A DNA stretch of 28,540 bases, taken from positions 1 through 28,540 of the forward strand of contig UQXC01000027.1 of the NCBI GenBank assembly GCA_900544995.1. The letters run 5' to 3'. The translations under genes were made by a program, and so were the position numbers. The notes under the pieces were generated by a model. It did not search any database and was not told the DNA's origin. It saw only the letters and a program-made list of their open reading frames with translations. The DNA comes from an uncultured Collinsella sp. (GTDB lineage: Bacteria > Actinomycetota > Coriobacteriia > Coriobacteriales > Coriobacteriaceae). Positions 15,537 through 22,423 of the stretch are shown here, piece after piece; positions within the stretch are counted from its first letter, which is position 1, and the number at the start of each line of letters is the position of its first letter.

Positions 15537-17105
15537 ATGCGAAAGCAAATACCTGACAGTTCAATCGACCGCGACCGCGCATGCTCGCTCGCCCACGGAA
15601 CGTGGCGCCGAGTGGGCGCAAAACTCGTCTGCGCGGGGGCCTGCGCGCTCATGGTCGGCCAGCTGCTGCTACCGAGCGTGGCACTCGCCGCCGACTGGGT
15701 CAACGTGGGCGGCACGCAGTACAACAGGGGCACGGCCGCCGGCGACGAGGCGGGAACCTGGTCCTGGGACGGTGGCGACGACATGAAGCTCAACGGCTAC
15801 GACGGCGCCGGCATCAGTGCTCAGGGCAACCTCAATATCGGCGTGACGGGCACCAACACCGTAACGGCCGATTCCTTGCGGAGCGCTATCGAGGTCAAGG
15901 ACGGCAACCTTGCCATCACGGGGGAGGGAACCCTCAACGCGACGGCCGAACCACAGAAGAGCAGGAGCGCTGTTAAGGTCGAGTGCGGTAGCCTCGCCAT
16001 CTCGGGCGACGTGACTCTCAACGCGACGGCCGGGACCGATACGATAGCGGTTTCGGGGGACGGCAAGACCGGCGGCGACATGGATATCCGCGGTGCCAAC
16101 GTTAACGTGACGGCAACGAACAAAGCGCCTCATACCATCGGCATTCACACGCGGGCAGGCAACATAACCATTAACGAGGGCGCCGACGTCCACGTCGAGG
16201 CGGAGGCGAATGGGGGGCTCAACGCCGTTGCAGTCTATGCCGAAAACATCTCCTCCGAGCATGGGGGGTGCATCGCGGTGGATAACGCAAAATTAGATGC
16301 GGCGGCGCGCAATGGATGCAGTGTGTCGGTCGTCCTGTATTCGTCCGGGGGTAAGGATACATATTTGAGTGTTACCAACGGAGCGGATGTTACGCTCGTG
16401 GCGAGTGATAGGGCCGACGTTTTGGATGGTGTTTGGATGCGCGCGGGGGACGGCGTGTCGCGGGTGCTCGTCGAGAATTCGAGCCTTACAGTTCGATGCG
16501 GTGACGGAACTGGCCACAGTCGTAAACATGGCTACGGAATATATTCCCAGTCCGGCTCCCAGTCCGCCATCCCTCGAATTGACATCATTAATTCAAATGT
16601 TGAGGTGTCGGGTAATGCAGCGGCAATCTACGCTGTCAATCAAGGTGATGCAGCCCCTTGTCTCTCAATTGATGGCGGATCGGTAGTTATGACTCCCGCC
16701 GGAGGCACCGTGCGAGAAACTGCGGGAAACGGACTCGTCATCGGTGCTGCCGGGTCGTCCACTATCCAGGATGTTAGGACCTCCGACGAGGTTGCCCGCA
16801 GCGTGGTAATCAGCTCCGGAGATGCGGTCGAGCCTGAGCCCACGCCGCAGCCTGAGCCTACCCCGGCTCCCACGCCGCAGCCAGGCGGCGGAAGTGAGAC
16901 GGGCACGCCGTCCGTGACGCTGACTCAGGCGAGTTCCACGGCTGCTGCCTCCAAGCCGGCCGCGAAGGCAGTTGCGGCTCAGAAGTCCGTGGGCACTCTG
17001 GCCGCCACAGGCGACAATGCCGCGACGGCGGCAGCGGCCCTTGGCATCGCTGGCGCGTCCGCCATCGGCGCCGGCTTCGTCGCGTCCAAGCGCCGCAGCC
17101 GCTAG
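15537..17105 (+). CDS. Sortase-anchored surface protein with beta-helix-like repeats (first paralogue)
   Basis: The 522-residue secreted protein has a long signal peptide, probably cut after Ala51 (VALA-AD). Residues 12-51 are almost the same as in the gene at 17311 and include CSLxHGTWR before the hydrophobic core. The mature part (about 53-415) has short repeated strands such as GNLNIGVTGTNTVTADS, DGNLAITGEGTLNATA and CGSLAISGDVTLNATA, which suggests a right-handed parallel beta-helix, possibly carbohydrate-binding. A proline-rich wall spacer (PEPTPQPEPTPAPTPQP) follows. The sorting signal LAATG is at 488-492, followed by a hydrophobic helix and the tail KRRSR. The motif lacks the proline of LPXTG. 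AAGGAGG precedes ATG 15537. The middle third is lower in GC than its ends. No enzyme function is visible. Confidence 0.85.
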   Translation: MRKQIPDSSIDRDRACSLAHGTWRRVGAKLVCAGACALMVGQLLLPSVALAADWVNVGGTQYNRGTAAGDEAGTWSWDGGDDMKLNGYDGAGISAQGNLNIGVTGTNTVTADSLRSAIEVKDGNLAITGEGTLNATAEPQKSRSAVKVECGSLAISGDVTLNATAGTDTIAVSGDGKTGGDMDIRGANVNVTATNKAPHTIGIHTRAGNITINEGADVHVEAEANGGLNAVAVYAENISSEHGGCIAVDNAKLDAAARNGCSVSVVLYSSGGKDTYLSVTNGADVTLVASDRADVLDGVWMRAGDGVSRVLVENSSLTVRCGDGTGHSRKHGYGIYSQSGSQSAIPRIDIINSNVEVSGNAAAIYAVNQGDAAPCLSIDGGSVVMTPAGGTVRETAGNGLVIGAAGSSTIQDVRTSDEVARSVVISSGDAVEPEPTPQPEPTPAPTPQPGGGSETGTPSVTLTQASSTAAASKPAAKAVAAQKSVGTLAATGDNAATAAAALGIAGASAIGAGFVASKRRSR

Positions 17106-17128
17106 TGCAAGCTTTCATAGCCATTTTC

Positions 17129-17175
17129 AGCCGCCGCGTGGGCGCAAATGCCCTCGCGGCGGCTCTTTATATTTT
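17129..17175 (+). terminator. Terminator after the first surface-protein gene
   Basis: AGCCGCCGCG pairs with CGCGGCGGCT over 10 bp, extended inside by GGGC/GCCC around an ATTTGC-like loop, followed by CTTTATATTTT. Confidence 0.85.
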
Positions 17176-17186
17176 CGCAGGTAGAG

Positions 17187-17214
17187 GCCTAGGTTCGCAT
17201 CTACGAACCTAGGC
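17187..17214. repeat. 11-bp perfect palindrome with 6-nt loop
   Basis: GCCTAGGTTCG (17187-17197) and CGAACCTAGGC (17204-17214) pair perfectly around CATCTA. It lies between the terminator of the first surface gene and the GGGGACAGG element before the second. No U-run follows, so a regulatory or operator role is possible. Confidence 0.7.
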
Positions 17215-17238
17215 GTACAGAGCCATTTGGCGCATCTT

Positions 17239-17290
17239 GGTTGTACAGGACCACCGCAAAGGGGACAGGCACCTTTGTGGTGGTACAACC
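17239..17290. repeat. GGGGACAGG palindrome upstream of the second surface-protein gene
   Basis: CCACCGCAAAGG (17251-17262) pairs with CCTTTGTGGTGG (17272-17283). An outer GGTTGTA/TACAACC stem (17239-17245 with 17284-17290) extends the structure with a small bulge. It ends 8 bp before the AAGGAGG of the next gene, so it would lie in that gene's leader if transcribed from further upstream. Confidence 0.85.
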
Positions 17291-17310
17291 TTTCGACCAA
17301 GGAGGCCGTT

Positions 17311-19338
17311 ATGAACGGAAGCCACTTTGATAAGCAGACCCAGCGCGAGCGCACCTGTTCGCTGGTTCATGGTACTTGGCGCTGCGTGGGCGCCAAAATC
17401 GCTTGCGCTGGCGCGTGTGCGCTTATGGTTGGTCAGCTGTTGCTGCCGAGCTTGGCACTTGCGACCGAGTGCGCGGATCCCGCCGCCGCGACGGGTGAGG
17501 TCGCTGCGGCTCCGGTTGCACCGGCGGTTGCGGAGGATGCGGCTGCGGCGGCTGCACCGGCAGTCGCTGCTGCTCCGGAGGCACAAACCGTCGCTGGACC
17601 TCAGCAGACGACTCCGGCTGACGTTACCGATGAATCTAACGATGCGGCACCCGCTGAACAAAACACTCTCAGCGGCACCGCCGCCACGCCGGCAAGCGAT
17701 GCCATCATGCCCTGTGGCGTGACCGATGTCACAGGCGGCAGCGGCGTTAGGGTCAATACGACCGTGGTTCCCCACTACACGGACTGCGTACTTCCGAGCA
17801 ATATCACACTCGAAAAGGGTCAGTCGTGTACCTATAATTTTCCCGATGTCGAGGGCGGTTTAAAGGAAGGCTCCTACAGTAGGATTTCCGAAACCAAGTA
17901 CTACAGAGCCGATGCCGCTTCGGGCACTCTGGTCGAAGTTCTAGATGCGTCCATGTCCGACGTGACGGCCTGCTTTGAGCCCGTTGACAACCATATAAGG
18001 CTGACGCTGACCTTTACGGGCGGCGCGGCAGACGGTTCGTATCGACTCACGCGCAATGAGGTTCTTTATACTGGCACGGCGCTGACATATACCGGAACCG
18101 ACTATGAGGGTGACAATATCATCGTGGGCGACCCTGATGACATCTTCAATGCCTACAGGCCGGGCGGCTCGGTCGTTATCAACGAAACCAGGGATGACTA
18201 CTATATTCGCTACAACATCGACAGTGCCATAACGCTCGTAGCGTCAGAAAACCAAGCCCTCGAGAACCTGAACGTCAACGACGTGAAGACCGACTATGCA
18301 CCCGGTGAGGCGCCGCGTGCGACCGCGACGATTCCGGCCGCCGATGCTGACAAGTACGAGATCGCCTACGAGTGCTGGGAGGAAATGGGCGGCAGCGACC
18401 CCAGAGAGCTCACGCCCGTTGCCTTCTGGTATTCCGACCCCGCAAAGTACACGCCGGGCATGAAGAAGATTGACCACTTCGAAGAGGGTAAGTTCTACAT
18501 GTATTCCGTCGAGCTGAGGCTCAAGGGCGACAACACCTTGGCCGAGGACTACAACGTGAACGTTAACGGCCGATGGGTGAGCAATACCGTCAAGACGGTC
18601 GATGGCGTATTTACCCCCAATGCGGCCAATATGTTGTGTGAGGCTCCGATTGATGAGTGGCGGGCCATCGACGTTATCGAAATCAACGGCGCCACGACCA
18701 CCTTTAAGGCGGGCGACAGGCCAGTCTTTACGGCGGGCACTCCGGTGGATTCGAACTCCGTCCTTCAGTGTGAGTTCTGGACGGGGAGCGACGGCAGTGA
18801 GGTGAATTCCGTCGAGTTTTGGGACCAGCACATCACCAACCATATCGACGCGTTTAAGCCCGGTGTGACCTATCGTTACGGCCTGTACTTTAAGTCGGCG
18901 CGTGGCTTCTACTTTACGCCCAATACCAAGCTGAAGATCAATGGGGTTGAGTGTGGCTATCAGGTGGGCGAGGCAAGCGAGGTCGATCCCGAGAGTGGCT
19001 GGATCCTTACGCTATGGCTGAACACCAACCTAACGTTTACGCCCGAGGCTACGCCCACGCCCGATCCGCAGCCTACGCCGGATCCCAAGCCGACGCCGCA
19101 GCCTGAGGTGAAGCCCGACGCGAAGCCCGAGACGAAACCGGAGACCAAGCCCGCTGCGACGCCGACCAAAACGACCGTCACGACCAAGACGGTTGAGAAG
19201 GCCACGCCGGCTAAGAAGTCCGATGCCGCCCTGGTTGCCACGGGCGACAACACTGCGATGACAGTCGCCGCCCTGGGCATCGCCGGCGCAACCGTTGCCG
19301 CCGCCGGTGTCGCCGCGACCAAGCGTCGCGAGCGCTAG
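17311..19338 (+). CDS. Sortase-anchored surface protein (second paralogue)
   Basis: The 675-residue protein shares its signal region with the gene at 15537: residues 12-51 align without gaps and are identical at 33 of 40 positions, with cleavage expected after Ala51. A low-complexity Ala/Pro/Val stretch (about 52-125) follows. A Cys-containing globular region (about 130-610) comes next, which I do not recognise; motifs include NITLEKGQSCTYNFPDVEGG and two similar segments built around FxAGDRPVFTAG and VTYRYGLYFKS, suggesting internal duplication of a beta domain. The wall spacer is PTPDPQPTPDPKPTPQP plus Lys/Pro repeats. The sorting signal LVATG is at 641-645, exactly 35 residues from the end as in the first paralogue, followed by a helix and KRRER. 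ATG 17311 has AAGGAGG 5 nt upstream. The globular regions of the two proteins do not look alike. Confidence 0.85.
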   Translation: MNGSHFDKQTQRERTCSLVHGTWRCVGAKIACAGACALMVGQLLLPSLALATECADPAAATGEVAAAPVAPAVAEDAAAAAAPAVAAAPEAQTVAGPQQTTPADVTDESNDAAPAEQNTLSGTAATPASDAIMPCGVTDVTGGSGVRVNTTVVPHYTDCVLPSNITLEKGQSCTYNFPDVEGGLKEGSYSRISETKYYRADAASGTLVEVLDASMSDVTACFEPVDNHIRLTLTFTGGAADGSYRLTRNEVLYTGTALTYTGTDYEGDNIIVGDPDDIFNAYRPGGSVVINETRDDYYIRYNIDSAITLVASENQALENLNVNDVKTDYAPGEAPRATATIPAADADKYEIAYECWEEMGGSDPRELTPVAFWYSDPAKYTPGMKKIDHFEEGKFYMYSVELRLKGDNTLAEDYNVNVNGRWVSNTVKTVDGVFTPNAANMLCEAPIDEWRAIDVIEINGATTTFKAGDRPVFTAGTPVDSNSVLQCEFWTGSDGSEVNSVEFWDQHITNHIDAFKPGVTYRYGLYFKSARGFYFTPNTKLKINGVECGYQVGEASEVDPESGWILTLWLNTNLTFTPEATPTPDPQPTPDPKPTPQPEVKPDAKPETKPETKPAATPTKTTVTTKTVEKATPAKKSDAALVATGDNTAMTVAALGIAGATVAAAGVAATKRRER

Positions 19339-19339
19339 G

Positions 19340-19403
19340 TTTTGGTGGCGGCGCTCGGCCTCCGCATCTAATAGTCTCGATCTGTAACAACTAGCCACCA
19401 AAA
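19340..19403. repeat. 10-bp inverted repeat linking the 3' end of the surface gene to array loop 1
   Basis: TTTTGGTGGC (19340-19349), starting two bases after the stop codon, is the exact inverse of GCCACCAAAA (19394-19403), which is inside the first loop of the array. It may compete with the array hairpin. Confidence 0.5.
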
Positions 19404-19671
19404 ACGGCCCTAGATGTTACAGATTTAGATGAACCGTCTGACTGCCAACCTAATGTCTCGATCTGTAACACCAAACGAGTAATTTGGGTTCCAGATGTTA
19501 CAGATTGAGACAAGCTGGCGAGTGTCGGAACAACGTCTCGATCTGTAACACGTAGCGGGAGATTTGGCCTCTTACTGTTACAGATCAAGATGAACGGGCG
19601 GACGCCCGCATAATGTCTCGATCTGTAACATCTACGGGGCTCTACGTGGCCTACCTGTTACAGATTGAGAC
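19374..19671. repeat. Four-unit array of alternating inverted 16-nt repeats, 80-bp period
   Basis: Left arms GTCTCGATCTGTAACA lie at 19374-19389, 19455-19470, 19535-19550 and 19615-19630 and are identical. Right arms lie at 19415-19430, 19496-19511, 19576-19591 and 19656-19671 and read TGTTACAGATTTAGAT, TGTTACAGATTGAGAC, TGTTACAGATCAAGAT, TGTTACAGATTGAGAC. Every left-to-right loop is exactly 25 nt; the intervals between units are 24, 23 and 23 nt. Units 1 and 3 differ from 2 and 4 in the last bases, so a dimeric 160-bp order is likely. Loops and intervals differ but retain weak similarity (GGCC near the loop 3' end, TAAT before units 2 and 4). The array starts 36 bp after the second surface gene. 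No gene lies inside it. Confidence 0.9.
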
Positions 19672-19693
19672 AAACCGGTCGGCTAAGTCCAAA

Positions 19694-19728
19694 ACCACCA
19701 CAAAGGTGCCTGTCCCCTTCGTGGTGGT
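19694..19728. repeat. Inverted copy of the GGGGACAGG palindrome
   Basis: ACCACCACAAAGG (19694-19706) pairs with CCTTCGTGGTGGT (19716-19728) with one mismatch; the loop reads TGCCTGTCC, so the core is inverted relative to the copies at 13874 and 17239. Confidence 0.8.
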
Positions 19729-19743
19729 GGGCGGGCGGCATAG

Positions 19744-19783
19744 AAAAAGTCCCCGCCGGGCGTGTGCTCGACGGGGACTTTGC
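19744..19783 (-). terminator. Rho-independent terminator of nfnB
   Basis: AAAGTCCCCG and CGGGGACTTT form a 10-bp stem that extends inward with one mismatch; on the minus strand it is followed by TTTTTC. It lies 28 bp past the nfnB stop. Confidence 0.85.
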
Positions 19784-19810
19784 CGTTTTGATGGCTAGCT
19801 CTGCAGGTGA

Positions 19811-21220
19811 TTACTCGCCCAGCAGGCTCTTGGTGATGGAAGCGGCGGCCTTCTTGCCGGCGCCCATCGCCAGAATGACCGTAGCGGCACCAGTGACGAT
19901 GTCGCCGCCGGCCCAGATGCGGGGATCGGTGGTCTGGCCGGTCTCCTCGTCGGCGACGATGTAGCCCCACTTGTTGAGTTCCATCTTGCCGCCGATCTTC
20001 TTTGCGAAGGGGTTGGCGTTGGTGCCGATAGCCGAGATCGCGACGTCGCAGGGAATCTCCTCGATGGCGCCCTCGATGGGCACCGGGCGACGACGGCCGG
20101 ACTCGTCGGGCTCGCCGAGCTCCATCTTCTGGACCTTGACGGCGCACACGGAGCCGTCCTCGCCGGCGACAAACTCGAGCGGGGAGACGAGCGGCAGAAC
20201 CTCGACGCCCTCGGCCTTAGCATGATGCAGCTCGGCGCGACGGCAAGGCATCTCGTCCTCGGTACGACGATAGGCGATGATGGCGTGCTCGGCGCCCAGG
20301 CGCTTGGCGGTACGGACGGCATCCATAGCCACGTTGCCGCCACCAAAGACGACGACGTTCTTGCCGTGCTTGGTGGGGGTGTCGTACTCGGGGAACTTGT
20401 TGGCCTTCATCAGGTTCACGCGGGTGAGGTACTCGTTTGCGAAGAAGACGTTGGGCAGGTTCTCGCCGGGGACGTTGAGGAACTTGGGCAGGCCAGCGCC
20501 GGTCGCCACGTAGATGGCGTCGAAGCCCTGCTCGAACAGCTCCTCGGCTGTGGCCATGTTGCCCACGACGGAGTTGTACTCAAACTTGACGCCCATGTCC
20601 TCCAGGCCGTCAATCTCGCGCTTGACGACTGCCTTGGGCAGACGGAACTCGGGGATGCCGTAGACCAGCACACCGCCGCCGGTGAAGAAGGCCTCGAAGA
20701 CGGTAACGTCAAAGCCGTTACGGGCGAGCTCGCCGGCGCAGGTGATGCCGGACGGGCCGGAGCCGACGACGGCGACCTTCTTGCCGTTCTTGGGGGCCAT
20801 CTTGGGCGTGGAGGCGAGTTCGGGGCGGTCACCCAGGAAGCGCTCGAGCTGGCCGATGGCCACGGGCTCGGACTTCTTACCACGGATGCACTTGCCCTCG
20901 CACTGGTTCTCCTGCGGGCAGACGCGGCCGCAGATGGCGGGAAGCATGGAGTCCTCGCGGATGGTATCGAGAGCGCCGCCAAAGTCCTTCTCGCGGATCT
21001 GCTCGATAAAGCGGGGGATGTTGATGTTGACGGGGCAGCCCTCAACACAGAACGGCTTCTTGCAGTTGAGGCAGCGCTCGGCCTCGGCCAGCGCCATCTC
21101 CTCGGTGAAGCCCTTGTCGACGGGGCGGAAGTCGCAGGCGCGCTCAGCGGCCGGCTCCTCGTTATCGGGGGTGCGGGGCGACTTCATATCGGCAACGAAA
21201 CGACCGTTAACTAGTGGCAT
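19811..21220 (-). CDS. nfnB: NfnB-type NADPH-binding oxidoreductase subunit (GltD family)
   Basis: The 469-residue flavoprotein is in the family of glutamate synthase small subunits. The N-terminus has two iron-sulfur cysteine groups: CLNCKKPFCVEGCPV and CGRVCPQENQCEGKC. The FAD site is VAVVGSGPSGITCAGELARNGFDVTVFEA and the NADP site is VVVFGGGNVAMDAVRTAKRLGAE. A third nucleotide signature, IWAGGDIVTGAATVILAMGAGKKAAASI, is near the end. It stands next to a PyrK-like subunit and no GltB large subunit is present, so NADH-dependent reduced ferredoxin:NADP oxidoreductase (NfnB) fits better than glutamate synthase. Electron bifurcation between NADPH, NAD and ferredoxin is known for NfnAB in anaerobes and is inferred here. 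It overlaps the upstream nfnA by 10 nt. Confidence 0.88.
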   Translation of the reverse strand: MPLVNGRFVADMKSPRTPDNEEPAAERACDFRPVDKGFTEEMALAEAERCLNCKKPFCVEGCPVNINIPRFIEQIREKDFGGALDTIREDSMLPAICGRVCPQENQCEGKCIRGKKSEPVAIGQLERFLGDRPELASTPKMAPKNGKKVAVVGSGPSGITCAGELARNGFDVTVFEAFFTGGGVLVYGIPEFRLPKAVVKREIDGLEDMGVKFEYNSVVGNMATAEELFEQGFDAIYVATGAGLPKFLNVPGENLPNVFFANEYLTRVNLMKANKFPEYDTPTKHGKNVVVFGGGNVAMDAVRTAKRLGAEHAIIAYRRTEDEMPCRRAELHHAKAEGVEVLPLVSPLEFVAGEDGSVCAVKVQKMELGEPDESGRRRPVPIEGAIEEIPCDVAISAIGTNANPFAKKIGGKMELNKWGYIVADEETGQTTDPRIWAGGDIVTGAATVILAMGAGKKAAASITKSLLGE

Positions 21221-22050
21221 GCGCAGCTCTTTTCCTCATAGGCCTTGAGGGACTCGCCCTCTTCGGAACGGTAAGCGGCCTGGCGGGCACGAAGGTCATC
21301 CCAGTCGACCAGGGTGGCATCGAAGTCGGGGCCGTCGACGCAAGCGAACTTGGTCACGCCGCCCACCTCGACGCGGCAGCAGCCGCACATGCCGGTGCCG
21401 TCAACCATGATGGGGTTGAGCGACGCGGTGATGGGGGTGTCGTACTTCTGGGCGGTGAGGGTCGAGAACTTCATCATCGGAACGGGGCCGACGCAGAAGA
21501 CCTGGCTCACGGCCTTGTCCTGCAGCAGGCGCTCCAGCGGAGCGGTGACAACGCCCTGCTCGCCGTAGGAGCCGTCGTCAGTGGTGATGTGGATGTGGTC
21601 CTCGTCGAGGAGCTCGCGGAACTGATCCTCCATGAGCAGGAGGTCCTTGGTGCGGGCGCCCATGATGGCGTGCACCTCGTGGCCGGTCTCGACCAGGTGC
21701 TTGGCGACCGGGAAGGCAATTGCCAGACCGACGCCGCCGCCAATGACGGCGCAGGGGCCCTCGGCCATCTCGGTGGGAACGCCCAGCGGGCCCACGACGT
21801 CGCGCAGCGACTCGCCGGCCTCGTAGGTGGACAGCATCTCGGTGGTCTTGCCGATCACCATGAAGATGAACTCGACCCAGCCCTCGTCACCATTCCAGCC
21901 GGCCAGGGTAAACGGGACGCGCTCGCCCGTCTCGTTGGCGCGAACCATGAGGAACTGTCCAGCGTGCGCATGTTTGGCGATTGCAGGCGCCTCGATGCGG
22001 AACTTGAACACCTTCTCCGAGAACTGCGTCTTCTCCAGGATCTTATACAT
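21211..22050 (-). CDS. nfnA: NfnA-type FAD/NAD-binding [2Fe-2S] subunit
   Basis: The 279-residue protein resembles dihydroorotate dehydrogenase electron-transfer subunit and sulfide dehydrogenase beta subunit. It begins MYKILEKTQFSEKVFKFRIEAP. A flavin-binding barrel follows, with RVPFTLAGW near residue 46, and then the NAD domain with GPCAVIGGGVGLAIAFPVAKHL. The C-terminal [2Fe-2S] motif is DGTGMCGCCRVEVGGVTKFACVDGPDFD. The start is the ATG ending at 22050 because GAGAGGGG lies just upstream; the frame runs on to 22155 but crosses a structured leader. The stop of nfnA lies inside the beginning of nfnB, so the two are coupled. With nfnB it would form a soluble complex that balances NADH, NADPH and ferredoxin, which suits a fermentative anaerobe. 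Confidence 0.87.
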   Translation of the reverse strand: MYKILEKTQFSEKVFKFRIEAPAIAKHAHAGQFLMVRANETGERVPFTLAGWNGDEGWVEFIFMVIGKTTEMLSTYEAGESLRDVVGPLGVPTEMAEGPCAVIGGGVGLAIAFPVAKHLVETGHEVHAIMGARTKDLLLMEDQFRELLDEDHIHITTDDGSYGEQGVVTAPLERLLQDKAVSQVFCVGPVPMMKFSTLTAQKYDTPITASLNPIMVDGTGMCGCCRVEVGGVTKFACVDGPDFDATLVDWDDLRARQAAYRSEEGESLKAYEEKSCACH

Positions 22051-22068
22051 AGAACCCCTCTCTTGTAA

Positions 22069-22151
22069 GGGCTGCCGAACCGTGCCTCCACGGAAATGGA
22101 CGGTAGCCCGAATAAAACCGTACGCGCACAGGCGTTGTGCAAACATACGGT
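22069..22151 (-). promoter_or_regulatory. Structured leader upstream of nfnA
   Basis: Read on the minus strand, ACCGTA (22151-22146) can pair with TACGGT (22122-22117) around an inner GCACA/TGTGC stem and is followed by TTTATT, a terminator-like form. A second stem, GGGCT...AGCCC (22109-22105 with 22073-22069) with inner CCGT/ACGG, ends near the ribosome site. This could be a terminator and antiterminator arrangement or two independent hairpins. I do not recognise a known riboswitch class. Confidence 0.4.
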
Positions 22152-22155
22152 GCAA

Positions 22156-22161
22156 ATTATA
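22156..22161 (-). promoter_or_regulatory. Candidate -10 box of the nfnAB promoter
   Basis: The minus strand reads TATAAT here, about 105 bp upstream of the nfnA start. The -35 region (about 22184-22179) reads CGTAAA, a poor match. Transcription from it would begin at the structured leader. Confidence 0.4.
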
Positions 22162-22223
22162 CCCTCATGGCCATGCCGTTTACGTGTTTCTTCGGCAGGT
22201 GGGAAAACGGTTTATCCCGTCTG

Positions 22224-22423
22224 ACCTACCAAAAAGGGACAGGTTTATTTTGGTCGGTTTTATCAGGCAAAACGGCAAAGGGGGCCGGTCTCACGTTGCG
22301 GTGAGACCGGCCCCCTTTGGGATGCTGTGTTTGTATGGCAGGACAGCGCTTAATGCGATGCAGTCGCGGCGGCGTTTCCGCAGATAAAACCTGCCAAAAT
22401 AAACCTGTCCCTAAATGGTAGGT
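22224..22423. repeat. 200-bp doublet of GGGACAGG palindromes around a perfect hairpin
   Basis: The 41-nt left arm (22224-22264) and right arm (22383-22423) are near-perfect inverses and share GGGACAGGTTTATTTTGG. Each arm can also fold on itself through ACCTACCA/TGGCAGGT-like ends. The right arm abuts the pth stop codon. Between the arms lies a perfect 19-bp hairpin (see separate entry) and about 60 bp with no recognised content. Confidence 0.85.
22276..22319. terminator. Perfect 19-bp GC-rich hairpin between pth and nfnA
   Basis: Bases 22276-22294 pair exactly with 22301-22319 around GTTGCG. On the minus strand it is followed by CCGTTTTGCC, a weak tail. It probably ends the pth transcript, though the lack of a strict U-run leaves room for another role. 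Confidence 0.65.

Noticed and set aside
19374..19671. CRISPR array
   Set aside because: The repeats alternate in orientation, are only 16 nt, the intervals keep residual similarity, and no cas gene is in the window.
19374..19671. TIGR-type guide array or retron
   Set aside because: The interval sizes (25 and 23-24 nt) and inverted arms do not match what I know of these systems, and no Tas protein or reverse transcriptase is encoded nearby.
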